In this document: one piece after another, positions 1 through 5,725 of the stretch
Numbering within the stretch: the first letter of the stretch is position 1
How the letters are laid out: every line of letters begins with the position of its first letter
Translations under genes and position numbers: made by a program
The notes under the pieces: generated by a model
Told to the model about the DNA's origin: nothing
Database searches by the model: none
The model's input: the letters and a program-made list of their open reading frames with translations, nothing else
Source: Bacillota bacterium
GTDB lineage: Bacteria > Bacillota > Clostridia > Acetivibrionales > DSM-1351
Assembly (NCBI GenBank): GCA_023395575.1
Contig: JAEWZA010000315.1
Location: 1-8,533 of the forward strand
Reading direction: 5' to 3'
DNA: 8,533 nt

Positions 1-312
1 ACTCAAATGACTTTTGGTTTCAGTCGAGATGACGCAGGCAGGTTCTTGGAGGATTACTATTCAAAGAAAATTTATGAGTCAGATCCGTTTGCTAGGATTG
101 ACCAAGTTGGAGTAGGTAGGTTGATTGATATGGCTGCTAAGCTTGGAAGACAGACAAGACCTGATATCAAGCTGGGAATTTGTGGTGAGCATGGAGGAGA
201 TCCATCTTCTGTGGAGTTCTGTCATAAAGCTGGGCTCAACTATGTATCATGTTCGCCTTTCCGCGTGCCGATAGCAAGACTTGCGGCAGCTCAAGCGGCA
301 TTGAATAATTAG
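1..312 (+). CDS. ppdK: Pyruvate, phosphate dikinase, C-terminal end (partial)
   Basis: Last ~103 residues of pyruvate phosphate dikinase, the cytoplasmic enzyme that interconverts pyruvate, ATP and phosphate with phosphoenolpyruvate, AMP and pyrophosphate; in anaerobes it often works in the glycolytic direction. The frame is open from base 1 (Thr-Gln before the first Met), so the true start lies upstream of the window. The fragment covers the end of the C-terminal PEP/pyruvate-binding barrel. It shows the family signature GICGEHGGDPSS, in which the Cys (residue 59 counted from the Met at 7) is the known acid/base catalyst, followed by the conserved ending NYVSCSPFRVPIARLAAAQAA. The normal C-terminus is present, so nothing suggests a pseudogene. 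It is visibly less AT-rich than the GGDEF genes to the right, as expected for a well-expressed core gene. It is followed after ~76 bases by a strong terminator, so it is transcriptionally separate from what follows. Confidence 0.95.
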   Translation, partial: TQMTFGFSRDDAGRFLEDYYSKKIYESDPFARIDQVGVGRLIDMAAKLGRQTRPDIKLGICGEHGGDPSSVEFCHKAGLNYVSCSPFRVPIARLAAAQAALNN

Positions 313-388
313 AAATAGTTGAAATTACAACGTTATTCAAGGGTTGGACTTAGGTTAGACTGCATTGAATCGTAGAGAAGAATAATGG

Positions 389-423
389 GCACCCTAACAT
401 GAAATATGTTAGGGTGCTTTCTC
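389..423 (+). terminator. Intrinsic terminator of ppdK
   Basis: Perfect 12-bp stem: gcaccctaacat (389-400) pairs with atgttagggtgc (406-417) around the five-base loop gaaat, followed by a short T-rich run (tttctc). It lies 76 bases after the ppdK stop and separates that gene from the pump region. Confidence 0.85.
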
Positions 424-610
424 ATTTATTAATTCGAAATATGTATACTCATATTGCTGCTCAGCTTATCTTGCTTCATTCTATTTCACTCTATATGTTT
501 TTGTAGTCAAACTCCCGTTTAAGATATGATTACATACTATAATAGAATTTTAGTAAATAAAGCTAAATAAAGCCTAAATAAAGCCTAAAGTATATTCCTG
601 AATTCACCTC
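424..610. other. AT-rich intergenic stretch upstream of the pump leader
   Basis: No ORF with a plausible RBS was found. A perfect TATAAT lies at 538-543 but has no good -35 box at the right distance, so it is only a weak promoter candidate. The only clear structure is the tandem repeat at 554-590. Confidence 0.5.
554..590. repeat. 11-bp tandem repeat (taaataaagcc), about three copies
   Basis: Units read taaataaagc (554-563), taaataaagcc (564-574) and taaataaagcc (575-585), then the start of a fourth (taaag). The 11-bp period is close to one helical turn and the repeat sits ~25 bases upstream of the -35 of the pump promoter. Same-face binding of a regulator is possible, but simple slippage expansion in AT-rich DNA is equally possible. 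Confidence 0.7.
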
Positions 611-639
611 TTGTAGTTATACTTGATGTATGATATAAT
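611..639 (+). promoter_or_regulatory. Predicted sigma-A promoter of the leader peptide and efflux pump
   Basis: TTGTAG (611-616), a 17-base spacer, then a perfect TATAAT (634-639). Transcription would start near 646, about 12 bases before the leader RBS and ~290 bases before the pump start, giving the long untranslated leader typical of attenuation-controlled resistance genes. The -35 is weak (3 of 6), while the -10 and spacing are ideal. Confidence 0.6.
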
Positions 640-673
640 TCATTAGATTTAAATTTCAGGAGGAAGTTTAACT

Positions 674-706
674 ATGTTCTATCAATTTTACATTCGTATT
701 CGTTAA
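674..706 (+). CDS. Regulatory leader peptide MFYQFYIRIR (10 aa)
   Basis: Ten-codon ORF, ATG at 674 and TAA at 704-706, preceded by a near-perfect Shine-Dalgarno AGGAGGAAG (658-666) about ten bases upstream. That RBS is stronger than the one of the pump itself, which is hard to explain unless the ORF is translated. It sits directly downstream of the predicted promoter and upstream of a terminator hairpin (850-891) placed before an efflux gene. This is the architecture of ribosome-stalling attenuators of macrolide, lincosamide and phenicol resistance genes. The peptide ends Arg-Ile-Arg; the +X+ pattern (Arg/Lys-any-Arg/Lys) is known to cause macrolide-dependent ribosome arrest, for example in ErmDL-type leaders containing RLR. 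That this peptide senses a macrolide is inference; the ORF, RBS and context are seen directly. Confidence 0.75.
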   Translation: MFYQFYIRIR

Positions 707-744
707 TAATTGTAATAGATAAGTCTTTTTCATTCTCATGATTG

Positions 745-766
745 GACTTTTAAGTCTTGCTTTTTT
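745..766 (+). promoter_or_regulatory. Candidate antiterminator arm and weak early stop in the pump leader
   Basis: GACTTTT (745-751) is exactly complementary to AAAAGTC (876-882), which is the 3' arm of the downstream terminator; pairing them would prevent the terminator. The same segment can instead pair with AAGTC at 721-725, or fold locally with AAGTC at 752-756. The local fold is followed by tgc and six Ts (761-766), resembling a weak terminator. These mutually exclusive pairings are what an attenuator needs, but no folding was computed. Confidence 0.45.
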
Positions 767-849
767 ACGAGTGTAACATGTGATAATCATAGTAGGTGTA
801 GCTACTTTTAGCTGTACTTAAGTACTTGTTGTTGCCTGTTGTAAGATAT

Positions 850-892
850 GCAGATTTGAAGCTCAAATGTGAGTGAAAAGTCTGCTTTTTTA
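850..892 (+). terminator. Attenuator terminator upstream of the efflux pump
   Basis: Outer stem gcagattt (850-857) pairs with aaagtctgc (878-885, one G-U pair). An inner helix ctca/tgag lies at 862-865/870-873. Six Ts follow (886-891). It lies 46 bases before the pump ATG on the same transcript, with no gene between it and the leader peptide except regulatory RNA, so it would block pump expression by default. It could only be the end of an independent small RNA if the leader ORF were not translated. Confidence 0.7.
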
Positions 893-937
893 TTGTCTAT
901 AAAATTATCTTTAAACAAATAATAGGAGAATACGACA

Positions 938-2152
938 ATGAATAAACGAAGTTGGAAAATAGATTTTTATATTTTATGGTCTGGACAAGCAATTTCTATA
1001 TTAACAAGTTCTGTACTTCAAATGGCATTGATTTGGCATTTGACAGCAACAACACAATCAGCTTTGGTACTTTCCATGGCTTCATTAGCAGGATTTCTTC
1101 CCAATGTGGTTTTAGGTATGGTAGCTGGAACTCTTGTTGACCGTATCAGCCGCAAAACTGCAATGATTGGTGCAGACCTATTTATTGCTGTGGTAAGCCT
1201 CATATTGGTATTTGCAGCAATGAATGGTGAGTTGCCTATGTGGCTAATTTTAGTGGTGTTAGCTGTTAGAAGTGTCGGTACAGCATTCCATACACCGGCA
1301 ATTAGCGCAACAACTCCACTTATTGTACCTACGGAGGAATTGACTAAATGTTCAGGTTATACCCAGTCCTTACAAACGGTAGGATATATTGCTGGTACTG
1401 CAATTGCTGGCGTGCTTTATCCCATTTGTAGTATCAGCACAATGGTTGCCTTTGATGTTGTGGGAGCGTTAATAGCGACTATTGCTGTTATTGCAACTAA
1501 AATTCCTGTTTTAAATTTACAGAAAGGCAATCTGCCAACGTCCGGTATGTGGGAGGAAATGAAAGCAGGGTATAATGTTATAAAGAAAGAAAAGGGAATA
1601 TATGCACTCTTATGGATTGCAGCAGTTTTCATGATTTTATATTCTCCAATAAATGCATTATTTCCGCTTATGTCTTTAGATTATTTTAATGGAACTACTG
1701 TACAGGCCTCAATTGCAGAGATAGCTTTCGCGATAGGAATGCTTGTTGGTGGGGTTCTATTAGGTATGTGGGGAGGATTTCATAATCGTGGAAAAGGAAT
1801 TGCTATCTCGGTAGCAGCTATGGGGCTTCCCATTTGCTTGACAGGGTTACTTCCGCAAAATGGATTTTTGGCATTTGCCATTTTGTGTGTTCTAATGGGG
1901 CTTGCTGTACCATTTTACAATGGTCCTGTTACGGCTTTAGTGCAGGAAAGAATTGCACCTGAATATATGGGTCGAGTGTTTGGTTTATACGGGAGTATCG
2001 TATCTATAGCTATGCCAATTGGATTAGTGTTATCTGGAGCATTTGCTGACAGGCTGGGTATTCATAATTGGTTCTTATTGACGGGAGTGCTTTGCATAAT
2101 ACTTGCCATTATAACTTACATGGTTCCGTCAATAAAAAAGATTGATGATTAA
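938..2152 (+). CDS. MFS drug efflux pump, Mef (macrolide efflux) type
   Basis: A 404-residue inner-membrane transporter of the major facilitator superfamily, expected to export a drug in exchange for protons. It resembles Mef(A)/Mef(E) over its full length. Shared-looking blocks include the N-terminal FYILWSGQAISILTSSVLQMA, the SMASLAGFLPNVVLG helix, the loop 2-3 motif with DR (68-69) and SRK (71-73), RSVGTAFHTPAISATTPLIVP (~111-131), PINALFPLMSLDYFNGT, and the C-terminal YMGRVFGLYGSI and GLVLSGAFADRLG. Hydrophobicity fits twelve membrane helices and the length matches the family. The start is supported by AGGAG (924-928) nine bases before the ATG. Unlike classical mef operons there is no msr(D)/mel ABC-F gene downstream. 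Upstream leader peptide and attenuator suggest antibiotic-induced expression. The Mef family call is firm; macrolides as substrate are inferred, and lincosamide or another drug is possible. Confidence 0.88.
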   Translation: MNKRSWKIDFYILWSGQAISILTSSVLQMALIWHLTATTQSALVLSMASLAGFLPNVVLGMVAGTLVDRISRKTAMIGADLFIAVVSLILVFAAMNGELPMWLILVVLAVRSVGTAFHTPAISATTPLIVPTEELTKCSGYTQSLQTVGYIAGTAIAGVLYPICSISTMVAFDVVGALIATIAVIATKIPVLNLQKGNLPTSGMWEEMKAGYNVIKKEKGIYALLWIAAVFMILYSPINALFPLMSLDYFNGTTVQASIAEIAFAIGMLVGGVLLGMWGGFHNRGKGIAISVAAMGLPICLTGLLPQNGFLAFAILCVLMGLAVPFYNGPVTALVQERIAPEYMGRVFGLYGSIVSIAMPIGLVLSGAFADRLGIHNWFLLTGVLCIILAIITYMVPSIKKIDD

Positions 2153-2333
2153 ATTTCATAATATACAAACTGACTTAAAATATCTGGCTAAATCTGTAGT
2201 TTGGTGCACAATTGATTAGCTTTTCATTGAGGTCAATGCAGGTGTCACTAAAACAGAGTAGGCATATTGAGGTGGCTAAATGGCTTGAAAGCCTTGCACA
2301 ATAAGAGTTGAGGAAATATTTATATCAATAAAT

Positions 2334-2378
2334 AGGGAGTTGGTAGGATGAAATTTGACTGCCAGCACCCTGTTTATT
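2334..2378 (+). terminator. Terminator-like hairpin downstream of the efflux pump
   Basis: agggagttggta (2334-2345) pairs with tgccagcaccct (2360-2371) with one A-A mismatch and two G-U pairs around a 14-base loop, then gtttatta. The stem is long but the T run is weak. It lies 181 bases after the pump stop, so it could end the pump transcript or be left over from a lost gene. Confidence 0.5.
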
Positions 2379-2547
2379 AGTTAAAACATTATTTTAAGGT
2401 GATTTAGAATTAAAGGAAAAATTATATAGCACTTAAAAATGATATAATTGAGTTTACAATGACATTTTCCATCCTGATATTGGTGTTGTAAAATAATCAA
2501 TCAAAAAAAGATGGGTTGTTGTTTTTTTCAGATACTTTGAACCTTGA

Positions 2548-2610
2548 TTAAACTTAAATACAGATTAAGTAATATTAAACTTAAAATAGTAAACTTAAAA
2601 TAGTAAACTT
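2548..2610. repeat. 14-bp tandem repeat (taaacttaaaatag) with a related upstream copy
   Basis: Copies at 2576-2589 and 2590-2603 are identical, with a partial third copy (taaactt, 2604-2610) and a related ttaaacttaaa at 2548-2558. It sits ~60 bases upstream of the ruined response regulator. OmpR-family regulators often bind direct repeats in their own promoters, so these could be old operator sites; replication slippage is the plain alternative. Confidence 0.65.
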
Positions 2611-2670
2611 GCAGTCTTAAATATAAAAACAGCGCTAATTTTCCAATAATAATGAGTAGTTAATATACCT

Positions 2671-2964
2671 ATGAATGCCAGTATTTTAATTGTGGATGAC
2701 GAAAAAGAAATAGCTGATTGCTTGAAGTCTATATGAAAAATGACGGTTTTGAAGTGTATAAATATTACAGTGGAATGGAAGCTCTTAAATGTATTGAGTC
2801 AACAAAGCTAGATATGGCAATTTAGATGTCATGCTTCCAGATATTGACGATTTCCGTAATTGCCAGAAAATCAGAGAAAATCATTTTTCCCCGATTATTT
2901 GCTGACTGCAAAGGTTGAAGATAAAATAATGGGACTTACCATAGGAGCTGATGATTACCTTTAA
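2671..2964 (+). pseudogene. Truncated, frameshifted VanR-like (OmpR-family) response regulator
   Basis: Stitching the three forward frames together gives a receiver domain very like VanR: MNASILIVDDEKEIAD at the start, then YMKNDGFEVYKYYSGMEALKCIESTKLDMAI, then DVMLPDIDDFRNCQKIRENHFSPII, then LTAKVEDKIMGLTIGADDY. The acidic pair (VDDE), the phospho-acceptor Asp (LDVMLPD), the TAK lysine and the GADDY region are all visible. Three single-base losses break it: near 2716-2720 (giving TGA at 2734), in the T run at 2821-2823 (TAG at 2823), and near 2897-2901 (TGA at 2903). After the third loss the original frame returns, but it ends at TAA 2962-2964 just after GADDY. The rest of the receiver and the whole DNA-binding domain are missing, and no sensor kinase follows. 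No good RBS precedes the ATG. Intact, it would have been the regulator of a VanRS-like two-component system; it cannot now act as a DNA-binding regulator. Confidence 0.85.
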
Positions 2965-2988
2965 AATGGTATTACTGAATACAGTAAT
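2960..2988 (-). terminator. Weak terminator-like hairpin at the end of the first GGDEF-EAL gene
   Basis: ATTACTG (2971-2977) pairs with CAGTAAT (2982-2988) around a four-base loop. On the minus strand the stem begins at the stop codon of the GGDEF-EAL gene and is followed by accattttaaa. A 7-bp AT-rich stem with a short T run is weak evidence. It also marks the point where the response-regulator remnant breaks off. Confidence 0.4.
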
Positions 2989-4697
2989 TAATAAATTCCT
3001 TCGGTTAATCCCAAAATTTTTGCAGCATCGTGGGGAAGCATTGGCTTACCCCATACATAACCTTGGATATAATCACTTCCTAGATTAGCAAGAATATCAA
3101 GCTGTTCCTGGATTTCTACACCCTCTGATAGGACTGAAAAATTCATTATATGTCCGATTGAAATGATGGCTTCAATATAATTTCTGCGAGAGTCACAAAC
3201 CAGAAGTTCATCAACAAAAGATTTGTCAATTTTTAGTATATCAATAGGAAGCTTAGCTAAATAACTGAGTGACGAATAACCTGTTCCAAAGTCATCAAGG
3301 GCTATTCGAATGCCAATTTTCTTTAATTCCTCCAGGATTTCAACTGCTTTTGATATTGAAGAAATAAATACAGATTCTGTAATTTCAATTTCAAGCAGGT
3401 TAGGGGGAAATCCAGTTTTATCAAGCATTTGCTTAATTTCACCAAAAAAGTCTTTATTTAATAAATGTAGTACAGAAACATTTACTGAAAGTATATACTT
3501 ATCAGTAGTCTTGTCTAACATATTTTTGAAAAATAACATTGTATTGTAAATAATCCAGTTTTCAATACTAGTAATAAGTCCAGTTTTTTCTGCAATAGGA
3601 ATAAATACAGAAGGACTGATTTGATTACCATTTTCATCTTTCATACGAGCTAGTGTTTCAAAGCCTCTGAGTTTTTTGGTTTTAGTATCATATTGTGGCT
3701 GTAATACAAAGTAAAAATTATTTTCTTCCAATGCCATTCTTATCTTTTTTTCTAGTATTACATTATTTTCTATTATTTCAGTCATAGAAGGCTTATACAT
3801 ACTAATATTTTCGTTGCTGATATTTTTTGAATAATACATTGCAGCATCGGCAAAACGAAATATTTCTGATGAATCTTTTGAGTCTTTAGGAAACAGGGAT
3901 ACACCAAAACTTGCTGAAATATAAAAGAAATTTTCATTTACAATGAATCTGTCTGACAGAGCGTTAGAATATTTTTTTATATTTTGAGTTAAATCCTCTT
4001 CAGAGTCATAATTTACTATAATTATAATAAATTCATCACCGCCTAGCCTTGCAATAAAATCATTTTTATCCTGAACAACATTCCATCTTTCTGCAACTTG
4101 ACGTAGAACTTCATCACCTGAATCATGTCCAACTGAATCATTTATGTTTTTAAAATTATCCAAATCAACCATGACTAATGCAAAATTCTCAGTATCAGAA
4201 CTGTCGTTTTCAATAAGCTGAGACAAATAATCGTTGAAGGCACGGCGATTAGGCAGCCCTGTAAGTGCATCGGAGAGTGCATATTTAGTTATGGTTTTTG
4301 AATTCATGTCAAGCTTCTTTAAATATAGATAGATTATGATTACAACGCTAATATTCGTAACCTGCGCAGCTATGCCTGAAACAGGTGAGAACGAGTTAGC
4401 CCTAATTATGGTTGAAATAAGTAAAATTACTTGAGTAATAGAAATGGTTAATGCAGTAACAAATCCTTGTTTTCGATAATATGTAACCATGATAACGAGA
4501 ATAAACATCTGCAGTTGTCCTAAAATAGCACTTATGGACAAAGAATGTATGCGAGAATCATCTATGTTTAATGATATTTCAAACTTATTGATTTGAATAT
4601 TTGCTATGAAAATAATAAAATAAAAAATTATTAAGACTACTATTGTCCATTTTGGAAATTGTTTTCTTTTAGAAAACCTATTATTACTATGTGTCAT
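2988..4697 (-). CDS. Membrane-anchored GGDEF-EAL cyclic-di-GMP protein (copy 1)
   Basis: A 569-residue protein that could both make and degrade the second messenger c-di-GMP. Four predicted membrane helices (~17-36, 53-74, 79-99, 105-126) act as anchor or sensor; no PAS, GAF or other soluble sensor is visible. The GGDEF domain (~135-300) has RLGGDEF (217-223), the metal Asp178, and the NxxD and GHDSGDE motifs, so cyclase activity is plausible. The I-site position reads DKND, lacking the Arg of RxxD, so product feedback is probably lost. The EAL domain (~312-563) has ETL in place of EAL (Glu347 kept), Asn406, Glu438, DDFGTGYSS (Asp468/469), Lys489, EGVE (525-528) and Gln545, so phosphodiesterase residues look complete. 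RBS AAGGAGA (minus strand, 4705-4711) lies seven bases before the ATG. It is very similar to the copies at 5726-7444 and 7995-8533. Which activity dominates cannot be read from sequence. Confidence 0.92.
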   Translation of the reverse strand: MTHSNNRFSKRKQFPKWTIVVLIIFYFIIFIANIQINKFEISLNIDDSRIHSLSISAILGQLQMFILVIMVTYYRKQGFVTALTISITQVILLISTIIRANSFSPVSGIAAQVTNISVVIIIYLYLKKLDMNSKTITKYALSDALTGLPNRRAFNDYLSQLIENDSSDTENFALVMVDLDNFKNINDSVGHDSGDEVLRQVAERWNVVQDKNDFIARLGGDEFIIIIVNYDSEEDLTQNIKKYSNALSDRFIVNENFFYISASFGVSLFPKDSKDSSEIFRFADAAMYYSKNISNENISMYKPSMTEIIENNVILEKKIRMALEENNFYFVLQPQYDTKTKKLRGFETLARMKDENGNQISPSVFIPIAEKTGLITSIENWIIYNTMLFFKNMLDKTTDKYILSVNVSVLHLLNKDFFGEIKQMLDKTGFPPNLLEIEITESVFISSISKAVEILEELKKIGIRIALDDFGTGYSSLSYLAKLPIDILKIDKSFVDELLVCDSRRNYIEAIISIGHIMNFSVLSEGVEIQEQLDILANLGSDYIQGYVWGKPMLPHDAAKILGLTEGIY

Positions 4698-4815
4698 AAG
4701 GTATTCTCCTTTAATATTTAGTAATTTAAAAAATCAAATAGCACAAAAATATATGTCTGTTTTAAATCTTTAAATATAAAACATAACACAAAATGACAAA
4801 ATACGTCTTTAATAT

Positions 4816-4844
4816 ACAATAACAAATATGCGTATAAATATCAA
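4816..4844 (-). promoter_or_regulatory. Predicted promoter of GGDEF-EAL copy 1
   Basis: On the minus strand TTGATA (4844-4839), 17 bases, TATTGT (4821-4816). A closely similar block (TTGATA, 18 bases, TATTTT) sits upstream of copy 2 at 7636-7665, and that conservation is the main support. The 5' leader would be about 110 bases. The background is very AT-rich, so other starts such as TTGTCA near 4800 remain possible. Confidence 0.4.
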
Positions 4845-4935
4845 TATCAAATAACTAAAATTGGTAATTCATAATGTTCTAATTTTTACTAACGTAATTC
4901 ATTAGAAAGCTGTTTGGATTAAATTTAGTTATTAT

Positions 4936-4964
4936 TTGTAAGAGTGTAATATTGGTGATAAAAT
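4936..4964 (+). promoter_or_regulatory. Predicted promoter of the flavin reductase-like gene
   Basis: TTGTAA (4936-4941), a 17-base spacer and an extended -10, TGATAAAAT (TG at 4956-4957, hexamer 4959-4964). It gives a leader of about 45 bases. It is divergent from the promoter of the neighbouring GGDEF-EAL gene in the same 318-base gap. Confidence 0.5.
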
Positions 4965-5015
4965 AAAATATACTAACATATATTGTATTTTAATTTACAG
5001 AGAGGCAGGAGAGCT

Positions 5016-5519
5016 ATGAGTTTTAAAGAAATTAAGGTAGACGATTTGTTATTTAATCCATTTAAAAAAATAGGAAAAGAGTGGATGCTGATAACAGCAG
5101 GCAATAATGAGAAATTCAACACAATGACAGCTAGTTGGGGTGGCGTTGGATTTATTTGGGGAAAGAATGTTGCAACAACTTATCTACGCCCTCAAAGATA
5201 CACTAAGGAGTTTATTGATGCAAATGATATCTTTACCATTTCATTTTACGACGAAACCTTCAAGAAGGCTCTAAACATATGTGGGTCAGTATCTGGAAGA
5301 GATACAAATAAAATTGAACAAGCTGGTTTGACACCATACTTTGTAGATGGAACAGTTGCTTTTGAAGAAGCAAGCATGATCCTGGTTTGCAAAAAACAAT
5401 ATCATTGTGATATGAATCCTGACAATTTTGATGAAAAAGAAAATGATAATAAATGGTATCCTGCTAAAGATTATCATATTATGTATATATCAGAAATTAT
5501 TAAAGTTTTAGTAAAATAA
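5016..5519 (+). CDS. Flavin reductase-family protein (FMN-binding split barrel)
   Basis: A 167-residue cytoplasmic protein of the flavoredoxin/flavin reductase family, which binds FMN in a split barrel and moves electrons from NAD(P)H or another donor. NTMTASWGGVGFIWGK (35-50) and the RPQRYTKEF phosphate-binding region (58-66) are hallmark segments, and CGSVSGRDTNKIEQAG follows at ~91-106 as in clostridial members. Its length matches the family. I chose the ATG at 5016, which has AGGAG at 5007-5011, although the spacing of four bases is short. An upstream in-frame TTG at 4983 would add 11 residues with no RBS and no family similarity. It stands alone on the plus strand between two minus-strand GGDEF-EAL genes, so no operon partner hints at the substrate. 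A role linked to c-di-GMP is not supported by anything visible. Confidence 0.88.
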   Translation: MSFKEIKVDDLLFNPFKKIGKEWMLITAGNNEKFNTMTASWGGVGFIWGKNVATTYLRPQRYTKEFIDANDIFTISFYDETFKKALNICGSVSGRDTNKIEQAGLTPYFVDGTVAFEEASMILVCKKQYHCDMNPDNFDEKENDNKWYPAKDYHIMYISEIIKVLVK

Positions 5520-5544
5520 TGATTATAGATATGCTTTTTACATA

Positions 5545-5597
5545 ACTAAATGGTTGCTATAGATATAAACTGTATCCTATGGTCATTAAACCATTAT
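5545..5597 (+). terminator. Possible hairpin terminator after the flavin reductase-like gene
   Basis: AATGGTT (about 5549-5555) and AACCATT (about 5589-5595) form a 7-bp outer stem, with weaker inner complementarity (TATAGATA against TATCCTAT). It is followed only by atctaattcttt, so a true T tract is poor. It is a candidate end for the upstream gene. Confidence 0.3.
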
Positions 5598-5610
5598 CTA
5601 ATTCTTTGTT

Positions 5611-5701
5611 ACTAGAGTCAATTACGGTTCAAAACCTTAAACAATCTTGTACCAACATGATGCTTTATCGAGCTATTTAGCCCATCGTAATTGACTTTAG
5701 T
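5611..5701. repeat. 16-bp near-perfect inverted repeat with a 59-base centre
   Basis: actagagtcaattacg (5611-5626) is the reverse complement of cgtaattgactttagt (5686-5701) except at one position, which would be a G-U pair in RNA. The centre has a small hairpin (ggtt/aacc at 5626-5636). It lies between two converging genes, so it could be a bidirectional end-of-transcript structure, but T runs are poor on both sides. It could also be a small non-autonomous element; no target-site duplication was seen. Confidence 0.6.
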
Positions 5702-5725
5702 AAAGTTTTCTTGTTTATTGCTCTT

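Larger units (their letters stand above)
2153..2670. other. Non-coding stretch between pump and response-regulator remnant
   Basis: About 520 bases with no convincing gene. It holds a terminator-like hairpin (2334-2377) and a tandem repeat (2548-2610). A short open stretch (ATG 2236 to TAA 2302-2304, 22 codons, ending RHIEVAKWLESLAQ) has no RBS and may be the worn end of a lost gene; I do not recognise it. A TATAAT at 2443-2448 lacks a matching -35. Confidence 0.5.

Noticed and set aside
538..543. TATAAT as a second promoter upstream of the pump
   Set aside because: No acceptable -35 at 16-18 bases and no extended -10; the promoter at 611-639 is better placed for the leader ORF.
1018..1203. 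Reverse-strand ORF inside the efflux pump
   Set aside because: Overlaps a well-supported transporter, has no RBS and has no recognisable family; other overlapping ORFs (952-1140, 1417-1632, 3310-3549, 5286-5477) are dismissed for the same reason.
2236..2304. Short ORF ending RHIEVAKWLESLAQ
   Set aside because: Only 22 codons, no RBS and no recognised family; at most the remnant of a lost gene.
4983..5015. Upstream TTG start for the flavin reductase-like gene, adding 11 residues
   Set aside because: No RBS precedes it and the added residues do not resemble the family; the ATG at 5016 has AGGAG just upstream.
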